This document shows, piece by piece, positions 17,692-26,758 of a DNA stretch of 64,000 nucleotides. This stretch comes from Tolypothrix sp. PCC 7712 (GTDB lineage Bacteria > Cyanobacteriota > Cyanobacteriia > Cyanobacteriales > Nostocaceae). Under the pieces are notes generated by a model that worked only from the letters and a program-made list of their open reading frames with translations, searched no databases and was not told the DNA's origin. Each line of letters opens with the position of its first letter. The stretch's first letter is position 1. The DNA lies in assembly GCF_025860405.1 (NCBI RefSeq), contig NZ_CP063785.1, positions 1,116,001 to 1,180,000 on the forward strand, written 5' to 3'. A program made the translations under genes and the position numbers.

Positions 17692-18051
17692 CTACTTTTT
17701 CTCGTCAACTGCTACTTGGGGAAGACCCATACTGTAGTTATTGACGCGGCTTTGGAGATTGTAGCTGATGTCACCTTTTTGCAAGAGCGATCGCAGATAA
17801 TGCTCCAAGTCTGAACCAACGCGGCGTAAGTTGTAGTCTGTTAAGTCTGCGCCACTAGATGCTTCTACTAATTCATCAAATTTTCGATAAATCTTTTGTA
17901 GGGCATCTTCATTCCAGTTGAATTCGTTGTCTGGGTCTACGTCTAACGTTAAGACTTGATTACTGGGAACCAGTTCCCCATCCCGGTCAATTTCTGCGGC
18001 AAAAATGCGAATATGCCGGGTTGTAGACTTGAGCAGCATCGGGTTGTCCAT
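17692..18051 (-). CDS. ndhM: NAD(P)H-quinone oxidoreductase subunit M
   Basis: Subunit M of the photosynthetic NDH-1 complex in the thylakoid membrane, specific to cyanobacteria and plants, which takes part in cyclic electron flow and respiration. I place the start at the ATG at 18051 (MDNPMLLKSTTRHIRIFAAE), giving 119 residues, the normal size. The open frame extends 45 codons further upstream, but that part (MLGGETCFIGTAYL...) is not family-like and overlaps the duplicated motif. Conserved stretches include DVDPDNEFNWNEDALQKIY and RRVGSDLEHYLRSLL. A hairpin follows the stop. Confidence 0.92.
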   Translation of the reverse strand: MDNPMLLKSTTRHIRIFAAEIDRDGELVPSNQVLTLDVDPDNEFNWNEDALQKIYRKFDELVEASSGADLTDYNLRRVGSDLEHYLRSLLQKGDISYNLQSRVNNYSMGLPQVAVDEKK

Positions 18052-19102
18052 AAAAGGTGTAAGATTTGGGTTAATTACACTGAAATCATTGTAGACGTTA
18101 TGCCCTAGCTTAAAATGCCCGAAATAAAAAGGAATTGCCTTAATTAGGTAGGCAGTCCCAATGAAACAAGTTTCACCACCAAGCATGTAAGTAATTTTTA
18201 CCTGTTCTCCGTTCCCTGTTCCCTGTTCCCTACTTACAAGCTAGAAGCAAAAAGCTTGTGCATTAATTTATGAAGCTGCTAACAAATAGGCAAGGGAGGT
18301 TTGTTCAACTAGGAACGGCAGACAAAATTTCCTCCAGAGAAAATGATGGGGTATGTAGTTCTCATTTCTCTACAAACTACAATTTTGTGGCAGCAATATG
18401 CAAACCATATTTCAGCAATAATGTCAAGCTATTAAGACTCATTAGGATTGAGCGAGGTTGAAGTTAGGCTAGTACGGTTCGTAGGAATTCACCAACTAGA
18501 TGCACATGGCTCAAAATCCGACTTAATCAGCCTTGTGGCTTCTACTCTGTAGTAGAAGACGGTAATTACTGTGTTTTTCTGCCTGTAATTTTGATTCAGA
18601 ACAAAAATAAACTTTGAATGACTTTGCTACTCAACCTCTTCTAATTTTGAGCAGGAAAAAACCTGCTTCTAGTAAATTTACGTAGTTATGCTACAACAGT
18701 CTTGAGGTTTCATAAAAAATCAAAAATTTAGTGTTTTCACGTAAGTAAAATCACCAAAATTTCAGTAAAATCCCAAACTGTTGTTGACGTTGAGATAAAG
18801 TTGATGTAAAAACCTTTAAAAAGCTCGAACAACTTCTTACAGAAACTTTATTGTATAGAATCTTAAAAACTGAATAATAGTTATGGCTTACCTGAACCAC
18901 CTCTGGTCTAGGAGGACTACAACCTACGTAGCCAAAGCCGGAATCGAAAAAGACACAGGAGTGTGAAATGGAAGACAAATGTGATGGATAAAGAATAATT
19001 CTTAATTCAAAACTATTTGGATTCAAAAGACAATATAAAGAATTTTGGTGGAGATCTAACTCCTAAACTTCATGACCACTAAGTAAAGGAATCCTCAAAT
19101 CT
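18052..19102. other. Intergenic region upstream of small NpR1517-like gene
   Basis: About 1 kb between divergent genes. A heptamer-like tract (TTCCCTG) sits near 18208-18232. A perfect stem-loop CTTCTACT-CTGT-AGTAGAAG is at 18539-18558. A 27-codon frame at 18883-18966 (MAYLNHLWSRRTTTYVAK...) and a 91-codon minus-strand frame at 18751-19026 overlap each other; neither has a clear ribosome site. A long leader is common for developmentally controlled Nostocales genes, so promoters and a long 5' UTR for the gene at 19103 are plausible. Confidence 0.4.
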
Positions 19103-19384
19103 ATGAATTCTAAAGCCTTACCACGCCAAATAAATAATATTGAAGTAGGTGTTTATGAATGCGAAATACATCTAAAATTCCGATTAGTTGAAGAAAAAAG
19201 CCTGTTAAGCGATCGCGAACAATTATTGCAAGTGCTGCTAGATGCTTTAACTGAAGGATCTGATGACTTTTTAGAGACCCTACACGCGTCTGTAAAAGCC
19301 CAAGAAGTTTCTGAGTTTAAAGCTTCGCCGCAAATGCGTCGTCAGCTGATGCGCTTACGTAATTTTGCCGATAATAGCCAATGA
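19103..19384 (+). CDS. Small conserved Nostocales protein, NpR1517-like
   Basis: A 93-residue soluble protein with two parts: a beta-like N-terminus (NNIEVGVYECEIHLKFRLVEE) shown here as VGVYECEIHLKF, and a helical remainder (SDREQLLQVLLDALTEGSDD, MRRQLMRLRNFADN). From memory it resembles the small family typified by Nostoc punctiforme NpR1517, annotated as a heterocyst-differentiation regulator; I could not check this. It contains a HIP1-type site. A purine-rich AAGGAA box lies 13 bp before the ATG. The long upstream gap and lack of operon partners fit a separately regulated gene. If the match fails it is simply a conserved hypothetical. Confidence 0.65.
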   Translation: MNSKALPRQINNIEVGVYECEIHLKFRLVEEKSLLSDREQLLQVLLDALTEGSDDFLETLHASVKAQEVSEFKASPQMRRQLMRLRNFADNSQ

Positions 19385-20177
19385 TTATTTGTATGATTTA
19401 AGTAGTGAGAAGTTAGGAATTGAGCATCAAATGGTGAATTTGTTTTCAGTTTATCCATCTGCTGTCAAGATATATGGAGTTGGCTTGTGTAATCTAACCC
19501 CACGGCTAGGAGTTAAACATACTCTCTAACAGCCTCAGAAAGTCTTACAGTAGCCCTCACCCTTTGCACTACGGAAAATACTTGGGTGCCTACTAATGCA
19601 GTTCTGCTTCAATAATCAGGGCGGGTTAAATTTGTTAAAAAATTCTCTGTTCTGGGAAATACGTTTAATCAGGGTGTCACTTCAAGTTGGCGAAGTATTA
19701 GCTAGCAATCTTTGGCGTTATATACTCTAAACATTTAAAAAATTGTTCAATTAATCACTTATGTTTTGAGCGATTGCAGTAGTTGAAAGTAGTATTTTGC
19801 CAGCTTGAAGTTACATTCCGCCCTTCAAACTGGTTTAGAAGGACAATTTTACTCAAATCATCAGGGATAAATTAAATTTGCTCGCAAATCTAGGTTTAAC
19901 AAATAGGCCTAGTACAGAGGGTGCACAAATCAACAGACCATTCAAAATGGTGTCAAAGCCTGGAATACAATTCTTTTGACTTTTGTACAGGCGTGATTAA
20001 TCGCGTCTGTGTGACTTAGGAGGATAAGAAAAGCAACGAATTAGAGTAAACATGACTATAGGCGAGCAAATGCACCTATATGGTAATTAAAAGGTGCACA
20101 GCTGAGATTAATTACTGATTATTGGCTGTTAAATCTTGCCCTTTTTGTTCACGGCTAATATCTGCAATTCATGACAT
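19385..20177. other. Intergenic region, no gene seen
   Basis: About 0.8 kb between convergent genes. No protein-like frame. An imperfect stem ACAGGCGTGATTAATCGCG/TCTGT at about 19987-20010 could act as a terminator. The remainder is AT-rich. Confidence 0.35.
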
Positions 20178-20873
20178 TTATTTAGCAAGCCCATGTTCTA
20201 AAGCAAAACGAACTAACTCTGTACGGCTGTTGGTACCAGTTTTACTAAATAAACGGCTGACATACTTTTCCACATTCCGCACACTAGTCTCTAAACGACG
20301 GGCAATTTCTTTATTCATCAACCCTTCAGCCACCAAATTCAGAACACTTTGTTCTCTGGGAGTTAGATCGATTTTAAAAGGTGCGGGTGATTGAGAAATA
20401 GCGTTTCTTTGGGTTAATAACGCCTTAATTTGAGCAATCTGATGTGCTAGTTCCGCAATATCAGGAGTTTCCGTTTCTTCTCCCGTTGCTGGAGTCTTAG
20501 CCATGCGCCGGGCAAGCAAATTTTCTACAATGGCAATTAACTCATCTGGATCGAAAGGCTTAGGTAAGTAAGCATCAACACCAGCTTGGTAACCTTGGAT
20601 GCGATCGCCTGTCATTCCCTTAGCAGTTAAAAATACTACAGGCAGTGCTTGAAAACGGGGGTCTTCTCGCAGTTGTTTTAAAAACTGATACCCGTCCACC
20701 TGCGGCATCATAATATCCGAAATCACTAAGTCCGGTGTATTTTGTTGCATCAATTCCCATCCCTCACGGGCGTTACTGGCAACTTGAACGCTGAAACCGC
20801 TTTCTTGTAAATAATCTTTTACGGCTTCCCGCAATCCTGGTTCATCATCTACCAGTAACAATTGTGCTGACAT
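20178..20873 (-). CDS. NarL/LuxR-type response regulator
   Basis: A 231-residue two-component regulator. The receiver (1-120) has D9/D10, the phospho-acceptor D53 (VISDIMMPQVDGY), the Thr in VFLTAKG and the Lys in LPKPFDPDE. A linker with a short helical stretch follows, then a LuxR helix-turn-helix (LTPREQSVLNLVAEGLMNKE, SVRNVEKYVSRLFSKTGTNS). It should bind DNA when phosphorylated. The domain order and sequence resemble the plastid/cyanobacterial Ycf29 group, from memory only. No sensor kinase is adjacent; the histidine kinase at 54010 is far away. A repeat array separates it from the glycosyltransferase. Confidence 0.88.
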   Translation of the reverse strand: MSAQLLLVDDEPGLREAVKDYLQESGFSVQVASNAREGWELMQQNTPDLVISDIMMPQVDGYQFLKQLREDPRFQALPVVFLTAKGMTGDRIQGYQAGVDAYLPKPFDPDELIAIVENLLARRMAKTPATGEETETPDIAELAHQIAQIKALLTQRNAISQSPAPFKIDLTPREQSVLNLVAEGLMNKEIARRLETSVRNVEKYVSRLFSKTGTNSRTELVRFALEHGLAK

Positions 20874-20946
20874 TGAAAATTTCCTTGATTATACCTTTTT
20901 CCAATTTAGCGAAAGTTGGCAGAGATTGGACAGGGGGGAGGAAATA

Positions 20947-21097
20947 AGGGATTGGGGATTGGGGATTGGGTAATGGGTAATGGGAGATGAGGACGATAAG
21001 GAAGATGAGGCGAGAAGGGGAAATAACAAACACCCAATTACCAATTACCAATTACCCATTACCAAATGACAAATGACCAATGACCAATGACAAACAC
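20947..21097. repeat. Mixed short tandem repeat array
   Basis: Consecutive arrays of GGGGATT, TAATGGG, then ATTACCA and AATGACA/AATGACC heptamers. The array runs up to the stop codon of the glycosyltransferase gene. Known in heterocystous cyanobacteria as STRR sequences. Confidence 0.85.
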
Positions 21098-22066
21098 CTA
21101 TAACCATTCGATGATTTGGGCTTTTTCTGGTAATTTGGCTTCGCTTTGACCGGAGTAGCGCGCTTTGGCGGTAAATAAACCGATGGGGGTACTTAAAAAA
21201 TCTACAAGGGTGCCTTTGCCTGCGATCGCCTGCAAAATATTTTTGGGTATTTCTTTTAATAACCAGCGTATTAAGCGATGAATATAGTCTTTGGGTTTTA
21301 GCCCTGGCATTAACTTGACACCGTACAATTCATGTAAGTAACGATTGGAGCGTCCGTAGCGTCGCCATTGGCTCTGTAGCTCTTTGAAGGTGCTGCGGTG
21401 GCGATGCTTAACTATCGCACCTGGAGCAAATTTTAAATCACCGATTTTGGCTAAGAGAATCCGCCAACAAATATCTGCATCGCCGCCTGTAGTGAGATAA
21501 GGACGAAATAAACCGACTTTTTCTAAGACGATGCGGCGAATGGCTAAATTAGCGGTTTGTCCGTAAGCACAGAAGGGATGGGTGAGTGTGTGCTTTTGTG
21601 ATAGAGTATCTTGCTGATCAGCGTGTTGTTCTAAAATATTTTTACCAGGCAATGCGGCAATTTCACCGACCACAATCACTATATTTTGGTCGCTAAAAGG
21701 CTGAATGAGTAATTCTAGCCACTGTGGTTGTGGGCGACAATCAGCATCGGTAAAGGCGATAATTTCGCCTGTAGCGGCTCTAATACCAGTATTACGAGCT
21801 GCATAGGAGCTTTGAATTTGATTTTCGCTTAAAGGGCGAATTGTGAGGGGAGAAAGCTCTGCGGCTGTATTTAAATAGGTGAGAGTGCGATCGCTGCTAT
21901 TATTGTCTACCAACAAATACTCTACCCGGTCTTTAGGGTATGTTTGCGCTAATAAACAAGAAATTAAATCTGGTAAATCTGTCTCACCATTATAAATAGG
22001 AACAACCACTGACACCTGAGGCCAAAAGCTGTGGGCAGTGGTTGTATCAACTGATGAATTATTCAT
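21098..22066 (-). CDS. Family 2 glycosyltransferase
   Basis: A 322-residue GT-A fold enzyme that transfers a sugar from a nucleotide donor. Visible motifs are VSVVVPIYNGETDLPDL, LLVDNNSSDRT, the nucleotide/metal site FTDADCRPQPQW (DAD), and the acceptor/base region TTGGDADICWRI. A basic C-terminal region (KPKDYIHRLIRWLLKEIPKN) may touch the membrane, but no clear transmembrane helix is present. Such enzymes often build exopolysaccharide or glycolipid; no polysaccharide cluster is present here, so the product is unknown. It is followed by the Ctp protease gene upstream on the same strand (96-bp gap). Confidence 0.87.
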   Translation of the reverse strand: MNNSSVDTTTAHSFWPQVSVVVPIYNGETDLPDLISCLLAQTYPKDRVEYLLVDNNSSDRTLTYLNTAAELSPLTIRPLSENQIQSSYAARNTGIRAATGEIIAFTDADCRPQPQWLELLIQPFSDQNIVIVVGEIAALPGKNILEQHADQQDTLSQKHTLTHPFCAYGQTANLAIRRIVLEKVGLFRPYLTTGGDADICWRILLAKIGDLKFAPGAIVKHRHRSTFKELQSQWRRYGRSNRYLHELYGVKLMPGLKPKDYIHRLIRWLLKEIPKNILQAIAGKGTLVDFLSTPIGLFTAKARYSGQSEAKLPEKAQIIEWL

Positions 22067-22162
22067 AAAAATAAAATTTTGGAGATGGGATTAATTAGAT
22101 TCCTAAATTAGTATTCCCATTCCAAAATTCTAAAATCAGTAATAGTAGCTTGAGATTGAAAA

Positions 22163-23500
22163 CTAAAATTTCAAGTCGTTAGCACGGCTGCTCATCGCAC
22201 CAGAAGGTTGGCTTGCTGGAGGTTGAGCGAAGTTAGTATTTGAGAGAACCGCAATTGCACGTGCATACTGTGGATCGCTTGGTGTACCAAGTAAATCCGG
22301 ATTAGATGCTAGTTGACGTTCCTGTGCTTCTGTCAAGTCCAGCTTGATATCTGGTGTAATTCCTTTATGGTTAATATCTGTTCCCTTGGGAGTGTAATAG
22401 TGGGCAATAGTCACTGCTAAACCAGAACCATCTGTAAGTTCATGCACTGACTGTACTAGAGCTTTACCAAAGGTTTGACTACCAACTACTACGGCTCGCT
22501 TATTATCTTTAAGTGCGCCTGTAAGGATTTCGCTAGCACTAGCTGAATTACCGTCTACCAATACAGCTAAGGGCAGATTTGTGATTGCAGTACGATTAGC
22601 TTTAGTATCTTCTGTGCCACCTACACGATCTACTGTGCGGACAATTCCACCGTTATCCAGCCACATCCGCGCAATTTCGATGCTGGCTTGCAATAAACCG
22701 CCTGGATTACCCCGCAAATCTAAAACATAAGCATTAACTTGCTTACTATTTAAATCGCGGATAGCGCGCCGCATTTGATCCGCAGCGTGGGAACTAAATT
22801 CTCGTAACCGAATATAACCAACGCGACGGTTACCTTCTTGTTTAACGGTATAACGTACTGTTGGTACTTCAATAGTCGCTCGGGTTAGCTTTAAATCAAA
22901 AGCACTTTGCCCGGCGCGTCCCAACCGCAAAGTTAAAATAGTACCAGCTTTGCCACGAATTAGCTTAGAAGCATCATCCACTTTCATTTGTTGAGTGGGT
23001 TTGCCATTAATAGCTAAAATTTCATCGCCGGCTTTAATACCTGCTTTTAGCGCTGGGGAATTTTCTATAGCTTCTACAACAGTCAGCCGCTTGGTTTTTT
23101 CGTTCAATTCCATGCGAATACCAATCCCGGAGACTTCCCCAGAGGTTTGGCTGGTTAGCGCTTCATATTGTTTGGGGTCCATAAAGCGAGTGTATGGATC
23201 TCCCAAGGTTTGCAAAGCTTCACGAATTGCAACGTATGCTTCTTCACGAGAAGAATAGTTTTTATTTAAAAGGCTCCCTCTTGTAGCTTGCCAATCTTGT
23301 TGATTAAATTTACCATCAACATACTCACGATTTACCAATTGCCATACTTGGTCTACTAAGGCTTTCGGGCTATCTTGGAGCGCAGCACGAACGCAGCGTG
23401 TCCAAGCAGGGCCAAATACGGATACAGTGGCAGTCGTGGCGATCGCTCCACCAATCAAGGCTACTTGGAGCGGCGAGTAACGTTTCGCAGATTGGTTCAT
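22163..23500 (-). CDS. Carboxyl-terminal processing protease (S41, Ctp)
   Basis: A 445-residue S41 serine protease with an N-terminal signal/anchor (SPLQVALIGGAIATTATVSVF), a PDZ domain at about 115-200 (SGIGIRMELNE, GIKAGDEILAINGKP) and the catalytic domain. The Ser/Lys dyad is S321 in GNSASASE and K346 in TFGKALVQS, exactly 25 apart as in Tsp. In cyanobacteria CtpA processes the D1 C-terminus on the lumen side; CtpB and CtpC are paralogues with other roles. I cannot decide which paralogue this is from sequence alone. The protein should act in the lumen or periplasm. Confidence 0.92.
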   Translation of the reverse strand: MNQSAKRYSPLQVALIGGAIATTATVSVFGPAWTRCVRAALQDSPKALVDQVWQLVNREYVDGKFNQQDWQATRGSLLNKNYSSREEAYVAIREALQTLGDPYTRFMDPKQYEALTSQTSGEVSGIGIRMELNEKTKRLTVVEAIENSPALKAGIKAGDEILAINGKPTQQMKVDDASKLIRGKAGTILTLRLGRAGQSAFDLKLTRATIEVPTVRYTVKQEGNRRVGYIRLREFSSHAADQMRRAIRDLNSKQVNAYVLDLRGNPGGLLQASIEIARMWLDNGGIVRTVDRVGGTEDTKANRTAITNLPLAVLVDGNSASASEILTGALKDNKRAVVVGSQTFGKALVQSVHELTDGSGLAVTIAHYYTPKGTDINHKGITPDIKLDLTEAQERQLASNPDLLGTPSDPQYARAIAVLSNTNFAQPPASQPSGAMSSRANDLKF

Positions 23501-23813
23501 GTATATTTAGCTGGAATAATTGTGTTGTTGACAGTTTAGCAATCAGGATTTCCAGAATTTTTTAAGTTTTTATACTCAAAGTTCAGCTATCCTTTCTTCA
23601 TCATTTCTTCTTAAAAGAATGATAAAAATATAGCTTAACTTTATTAATAATCATTTCTCCGTTGGCTAGCTTTCTCCGGAATATCATCTGGGAGTTATGA
23701 CACTGTAATCTGCATCAACTATACACCCTTGATTACTTTTATAAGATAGCACCTTGCTAGCTTAGTTGCAGGTATTTTAAACATCCGCTAACCAAGCTTT
23801 TCGTAACTGCGTC
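23501..23813. other. Divergent promoter region
   Basis: 313 AT-rich bases between the divergent ctp and ydcF-like genes. No repeat or gene seen; promoters for both should lie here. Confidence 0.35.
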
Positions 23814-24512
23814 ATGAAACGTAATGGTTCCATCAAATCACAAATTTCCCACGAGAAAAAAGATAAGAAACTGTGGCGATTGATACGAAAAGTCGCTTGT
23901 GGTGTATGCGTTGTCCTGGGTATTTGGCTGATTTGTACCACTATAACCCTAGTTTCTGCATCTTCACAGTCTGTAGATGCCTTTTTTGTCCTTGGTGGTA
24001 GTATTCAACGAGAAATACACGTAGCTCGAGAGGCAAAAAGGTACCCTAATGTTCCAATTTTGATTTCTCACGGTTCGCTAGAACCATGTATATGGCTATT
24101 ATTCCAGCGAGAAGGTACGGAGTTGCAAAACGTTTGGTTAGAGGATTGTGCAAATTCTACCTGGGAAAATTTCTATTATGCGATTCCGATTCTGCGGCGC
24201 TGGAAAGTAAACAAGGTAAAACTAATTACATCAACTACTCATTTACCGAGGGCGCAATGGATGGCGCAAATTCTCTTGGGAGCAAATGGCATTTGGGTAG
24301 AGCCAGATATTATTCAAGAGCAAGGTATCCCTGGTAATCGTGAGTCTTGGCAAAAAACTGGATTAGATGTCACTCGTAGTTTGTTATGGGCGGGTTTCAG
24401 CCAAGTTATGCAGCCGCAATGCTCAAAGGTGAAAAGGTTGGCTGAGGTGGATATGCAAGCTTGGGAGAGTCGAGGGTTTAGGTGTGAGCATCAGGGGATG
24501 TTGGGAAGATGA
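23814..24512 (+). CDS. YdcF family (DUF218) membrane-anchored protein
   Basis: A 232-residue protein with a single N-terminal transmembrane segment (about 27-48) and a Rossmann-like DUF218 domain: AFFVLGGSIQREIHVAREA, ILISHGS, the key ANSTWENFYYAIPIL (E and N residues) and LITSTTHLPRAQWMAQI. The family includes E. coli YdcF, which binds S-adenosylmethionine, and SanA/ElyC envelope proteins. The domain should lie in the periplasm. The C-terminus runs into G-rich repeat-like DNA, and the last 10 residues may be repeat-derived. Confidence 0.82.
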   Translation: MKRNGSIKSQISHEKKDKKLWRLIRKVACGVCVVLGIWLICTTITLVSASSQSVDAFFVLGGSIQREIHVAREAKRYPNVPILISHGSLEPCIWLLFQREGTELQNVWLEDCANSTWENFYYAIPILRRWKVNKVKLITSTTHLPRAQWMAQILLGANGIWVEPDIIQEQGIPGNRESWQKTGLDVTRSLLWAGFSQVMQPQCSKVKRLAEVDMQAWESRGFRCEHQGMLGR

Positions 24513-24854
24513 GGGGAAAGGGGAAGGGGGAAAAGGGACAAGGGGATGAAGGGGATGAGGGTGTGTTGAGATAGACACGAAATGGCTTTCCGTACTCCTA
24601 CACTTAAGCAAGCTATGCGTAGTGTCTCTAGCAAGTAGGCAATTTACAGTGCTGTACCCTCAGCAATAACACAGGCTACTTCTGCGGCAAAAATATTAGG
24701 AATTGGTATAGCTGAATTGGTATAAGTAGATAAATGACATCTAGCTATGGAGGTATGTTTGAGACTGTGTAAAAGAGCGCAATTCACTAAATTACCACCT
24801 TTAACATCTAGATATTCTTTTTTAGTAAGGATTTTTGTCTAAAACAGGAAGTGG
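24513..24854. other. Upstream region of the conflict-type operon
   Basis: Begins with a G-rich degenerate repeat (AGGGGA units, about 24505-24570). The remaining 280 bp carry no frame and should hold the promoter of the operon at 24855. AATTGGTATA occurs twice near 24700-24725. A purine-rich AGGAAG box precedes the first ATG. Confidence 0.45.
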
Positions 24855-25838
24855 ATGTCTTTAGATCGGCACCAACAGCGATACCATGCATTACAAAAAC
24901 AGTATGATCTGGAGGCGGAGAAGCTAAAAGAACTGCGCTGTAGCTATGCAATTGAAGCAAATGTGAGTGTTAAGTTTCAACTGAGACATCAAATTGAAAA
25001 AACAGAAACAGAACTGCAGGAATTAGAACAGCAGCTAGAACAACTGGAACGAGCTTCATCTACTCAACGACTGTATCGTGCTTTATTAAAATTAGGCTAT
25101 CGTCAGCAAAATCGAGCATTCCGGCGATTTGTGGAAGCGCATTCTTTAGGCGCTTTCCTGATTCACGGTTCACAGGAATATGGTCAACGCTGGTTATTGA
25201 ATCGGTTGATAGTTCAGCACGTTCCCAGTCTCATGAACGCAAAAGAGATCCCAATTAAATTAAGCCGCATTGGTCGCAGAAGTGACATTGCAGCTTTGTG
25301 GCGTGAACTTGGGGGTAAAGTTGGTCTAGGTAAAGAAAGCTCAAAATTAGAAATTGCTGAACGAGTTTATCAATGGTGGCGAACTCAGGATGTCCTGCTG
25401 ATTATCCACAATGTTGATTGTTTATCAGAAGATTTTTTGCATGAAATCATTAAAGATTTTTGGCTACCACTGACGACTAAAGTCAGGGAAGTTGATTCAC
25501 AAGCTAGCCAATTGAAATTATTCATGTTCTTAGTAGACTATGAAGGCTGTACAAATACTTGGAATCTTGATTTTGCAGAAAAATTTGACCCTAACTGGAA
25601 CCCAAATAAACCTGTGAAGCTACCGAAGATTGGCAAATTTTCTGGTGATGAACTGACTAAATGGCTAGAGCATGAGGAGGATGAACTACCACGTCAACTC
25701 ACAGATCAGATAGATGAAACAGTACAGACCATACTCAATAATAGCGATAAGGGACTTCCACAACTCGCTTTAGTAGAAATTTGTTACCTGTCTGACTGTA
25801 ATTGGTATAAACACGAGGAAAAATGGTTGAGACTATAG
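24855..25838 (+). CDS. Inactive STAND-like protein with N-terminal adaptor coiled coil
   Basis: A 327-residue protein, first gene of a tight operon. Residues 3-68 form a charged coiled coil containing AIEANVSVKFQL (32-43). Residues about 95-300 look like a STAND NTPase that has lost its P-loop: LGAFLIHGSQEYGQRWLLNR (99-118) keeps the strand and turn, but no GKT follows; the later LLIIHNVDCLSED resembles a degenerate Walker B. This matches the inactive STAND (iSTAND) proteins described in bacterial conflict systems (family named from memory). The coiled coil matches the C-terminus of the caspase at 31244, so this protein is probably the adaptor that binds it. It overlaps the MoxR gene by 16 bp. 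Confidence 0.75.
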   Translation: MSLDRHQQRYHALQKQYDLEAEKLKELRCSYAIEANVSVKFQLRHQIEKTETELQELEQQLEQLERASSTQRLYRALLKLGYRQQNRAFRRFVEAHSLGAFLIHGSQEYGQRWLLNRLIVQHVPSLMNAKEIPIKLSRIGRRSDIAALWRELGGKVGLGKESSKLEIAERVYQWWRTQDVLLIIHNVDCLSEDFLHEIIKDFWLPLTTKVREVDSQASQLKLFMFLVDYEGCTNTWNLDFAEKFDPNWNPNKPVKLPKIGKFSGDELTKWLEHEEDELPRQLTDQIDETVQTILNNSDKGLPQLALVEICYLSDCNWYKHEEKWLRL

Positions 25839-26758
25839 GTAGACAATTTTTGGAATATACAGGTAAAGTTCAGCCCAAGCTAGGAGAAAAAGGGGCGAAT
25901 GGTCAATTATTGTATCCATATTTACCTAGTTCAGAACTGGTAGAAGCAGTCAATTTGGCGATTTACTTAGAACGTCCGCTACTGCTGAAGGGGGAACCGG
26001 GATGTGGTAAAACTTTGCTGGCGAGTGCAGTTGCTTATGAACTGAATTTAAAATTAGAAGCTTGGTATATCAAATCTACCAGTCGGGCGCAGGATGGCTT
26101 GTATACTTATGATGCAGTTGGACGGTTGCGCGATGCACAGCTTGCTGCTTCTGGTCGCTTGACAGCAGAACAAATCCTGCGAATTGATGACCCAAGTTCC
26201 TATGTGCGCTGGGGGCCATTAGGTCGAGCATTTCAGCAGGAAAAGCGTATAGTTGTGCTAATTGACGAGATTGATAAGGCTGACATTGACTTTCCCAACG
26301 ACTTGTTGCTGGAATTAGATCAAAAAAGATTTATTGTCGAAGAAACAGGCCAGGAAATTCAAGCCAAAGTCGCACCGATGGTTTTGATTACTAGCAATGA
26401 TGAAAAAGATTTACCAGATGCTTTTTTGCGGCGGTGCTTGTTTCATTATGTAGAATTCCCTCGCAGTGAACGGTTAATAGAAATTGTCAACTCTCACTTT
26501 CCGGCTGCACCGCAAGCTTTGCTAGATAAAGCTGTGACTCGCTTCTTACAACTGCGGCAGGAAATGGGGAAATATAAAGGAGAGGCAGGTAAAAAGGTCA
26601 GCACCAGCGAATTAATTGACTGGTTTCGTGTCCTGCGTCGCTATCCCGAAGATGAAGTGCTGGCAAAATTGGAAGGTAAAATTCCGTATGCTGGTGTGTT
26701 GCTAAAAAGTTGGGATGACCATATACGTTATTTGAGTCAAAACCGTGGACGGGAATGA
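25823..26758 (+). CDS. MoxR-type AAA+ ATPase
   Basis: A 311-residue AAA+ ATPase of the MoxR group, chaperone-like motors that usually act with vWA-domain proteins. Walker A is GEPGCGKT (57-64), Walker B is VVLIDEIDKADIDFPND, and sensor 1/arginine region is LITSNDEKDLPDAFLRRC. The C-terminal helical lid region (STSELIDWFRVLRRYPEDEV) is normal. Its start overlaps the previous gene by 16 bp and has a GAGGA site; its end overlaps the vWA gene by 14 bp if that gene uses GTG. The coupling implies fixed stoichiometry in one complex. It is intact and should hydrolyse ATP. Confidence 0.9.
   Translation: MVETIGRQFLEYTGKVQPKLGEKGANGQLLYPYLPSSELVEAVNLAIYLERPLLLKGEPGCGKTLLASAVAYELNLKLEAWYIKSTSRAQDGLYTYDAVGRLRDAQLAASGRLTAEQILRIDDPSSYVRWGPLGRAFQQEKRIVVLIDEIDKADIDFPNDLLLELDQKRFIVEETGQEIQAKVAPMVLITSNDEKDLPDAFLRRCLFHYVEFPRSERLIEIVNSHFPAAPQALLDKAVTRFLQLRQEMGKYKGEAGKKVSTSELIDWFRVLRRYPEDEVLAKLEGKIPYAGVLLKSWDDHIRYLSQNRGRE

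Noticed and set aside
18052..18186. N-terminal extension of NdhM
   Set aside because: The 45 added residues are not NdhM-like and overlap a repeated motif; ATG 18051 gives the usual protein.
18751..19026. 91-codon minus-strand frame upstream of the NpR1517-like gene
   Set aside because: No start signal and Ser/Phe-rich composition; the short stretch that looks protein-like (GFGYVGCSPPRPEVV) is not enough to call a gene.
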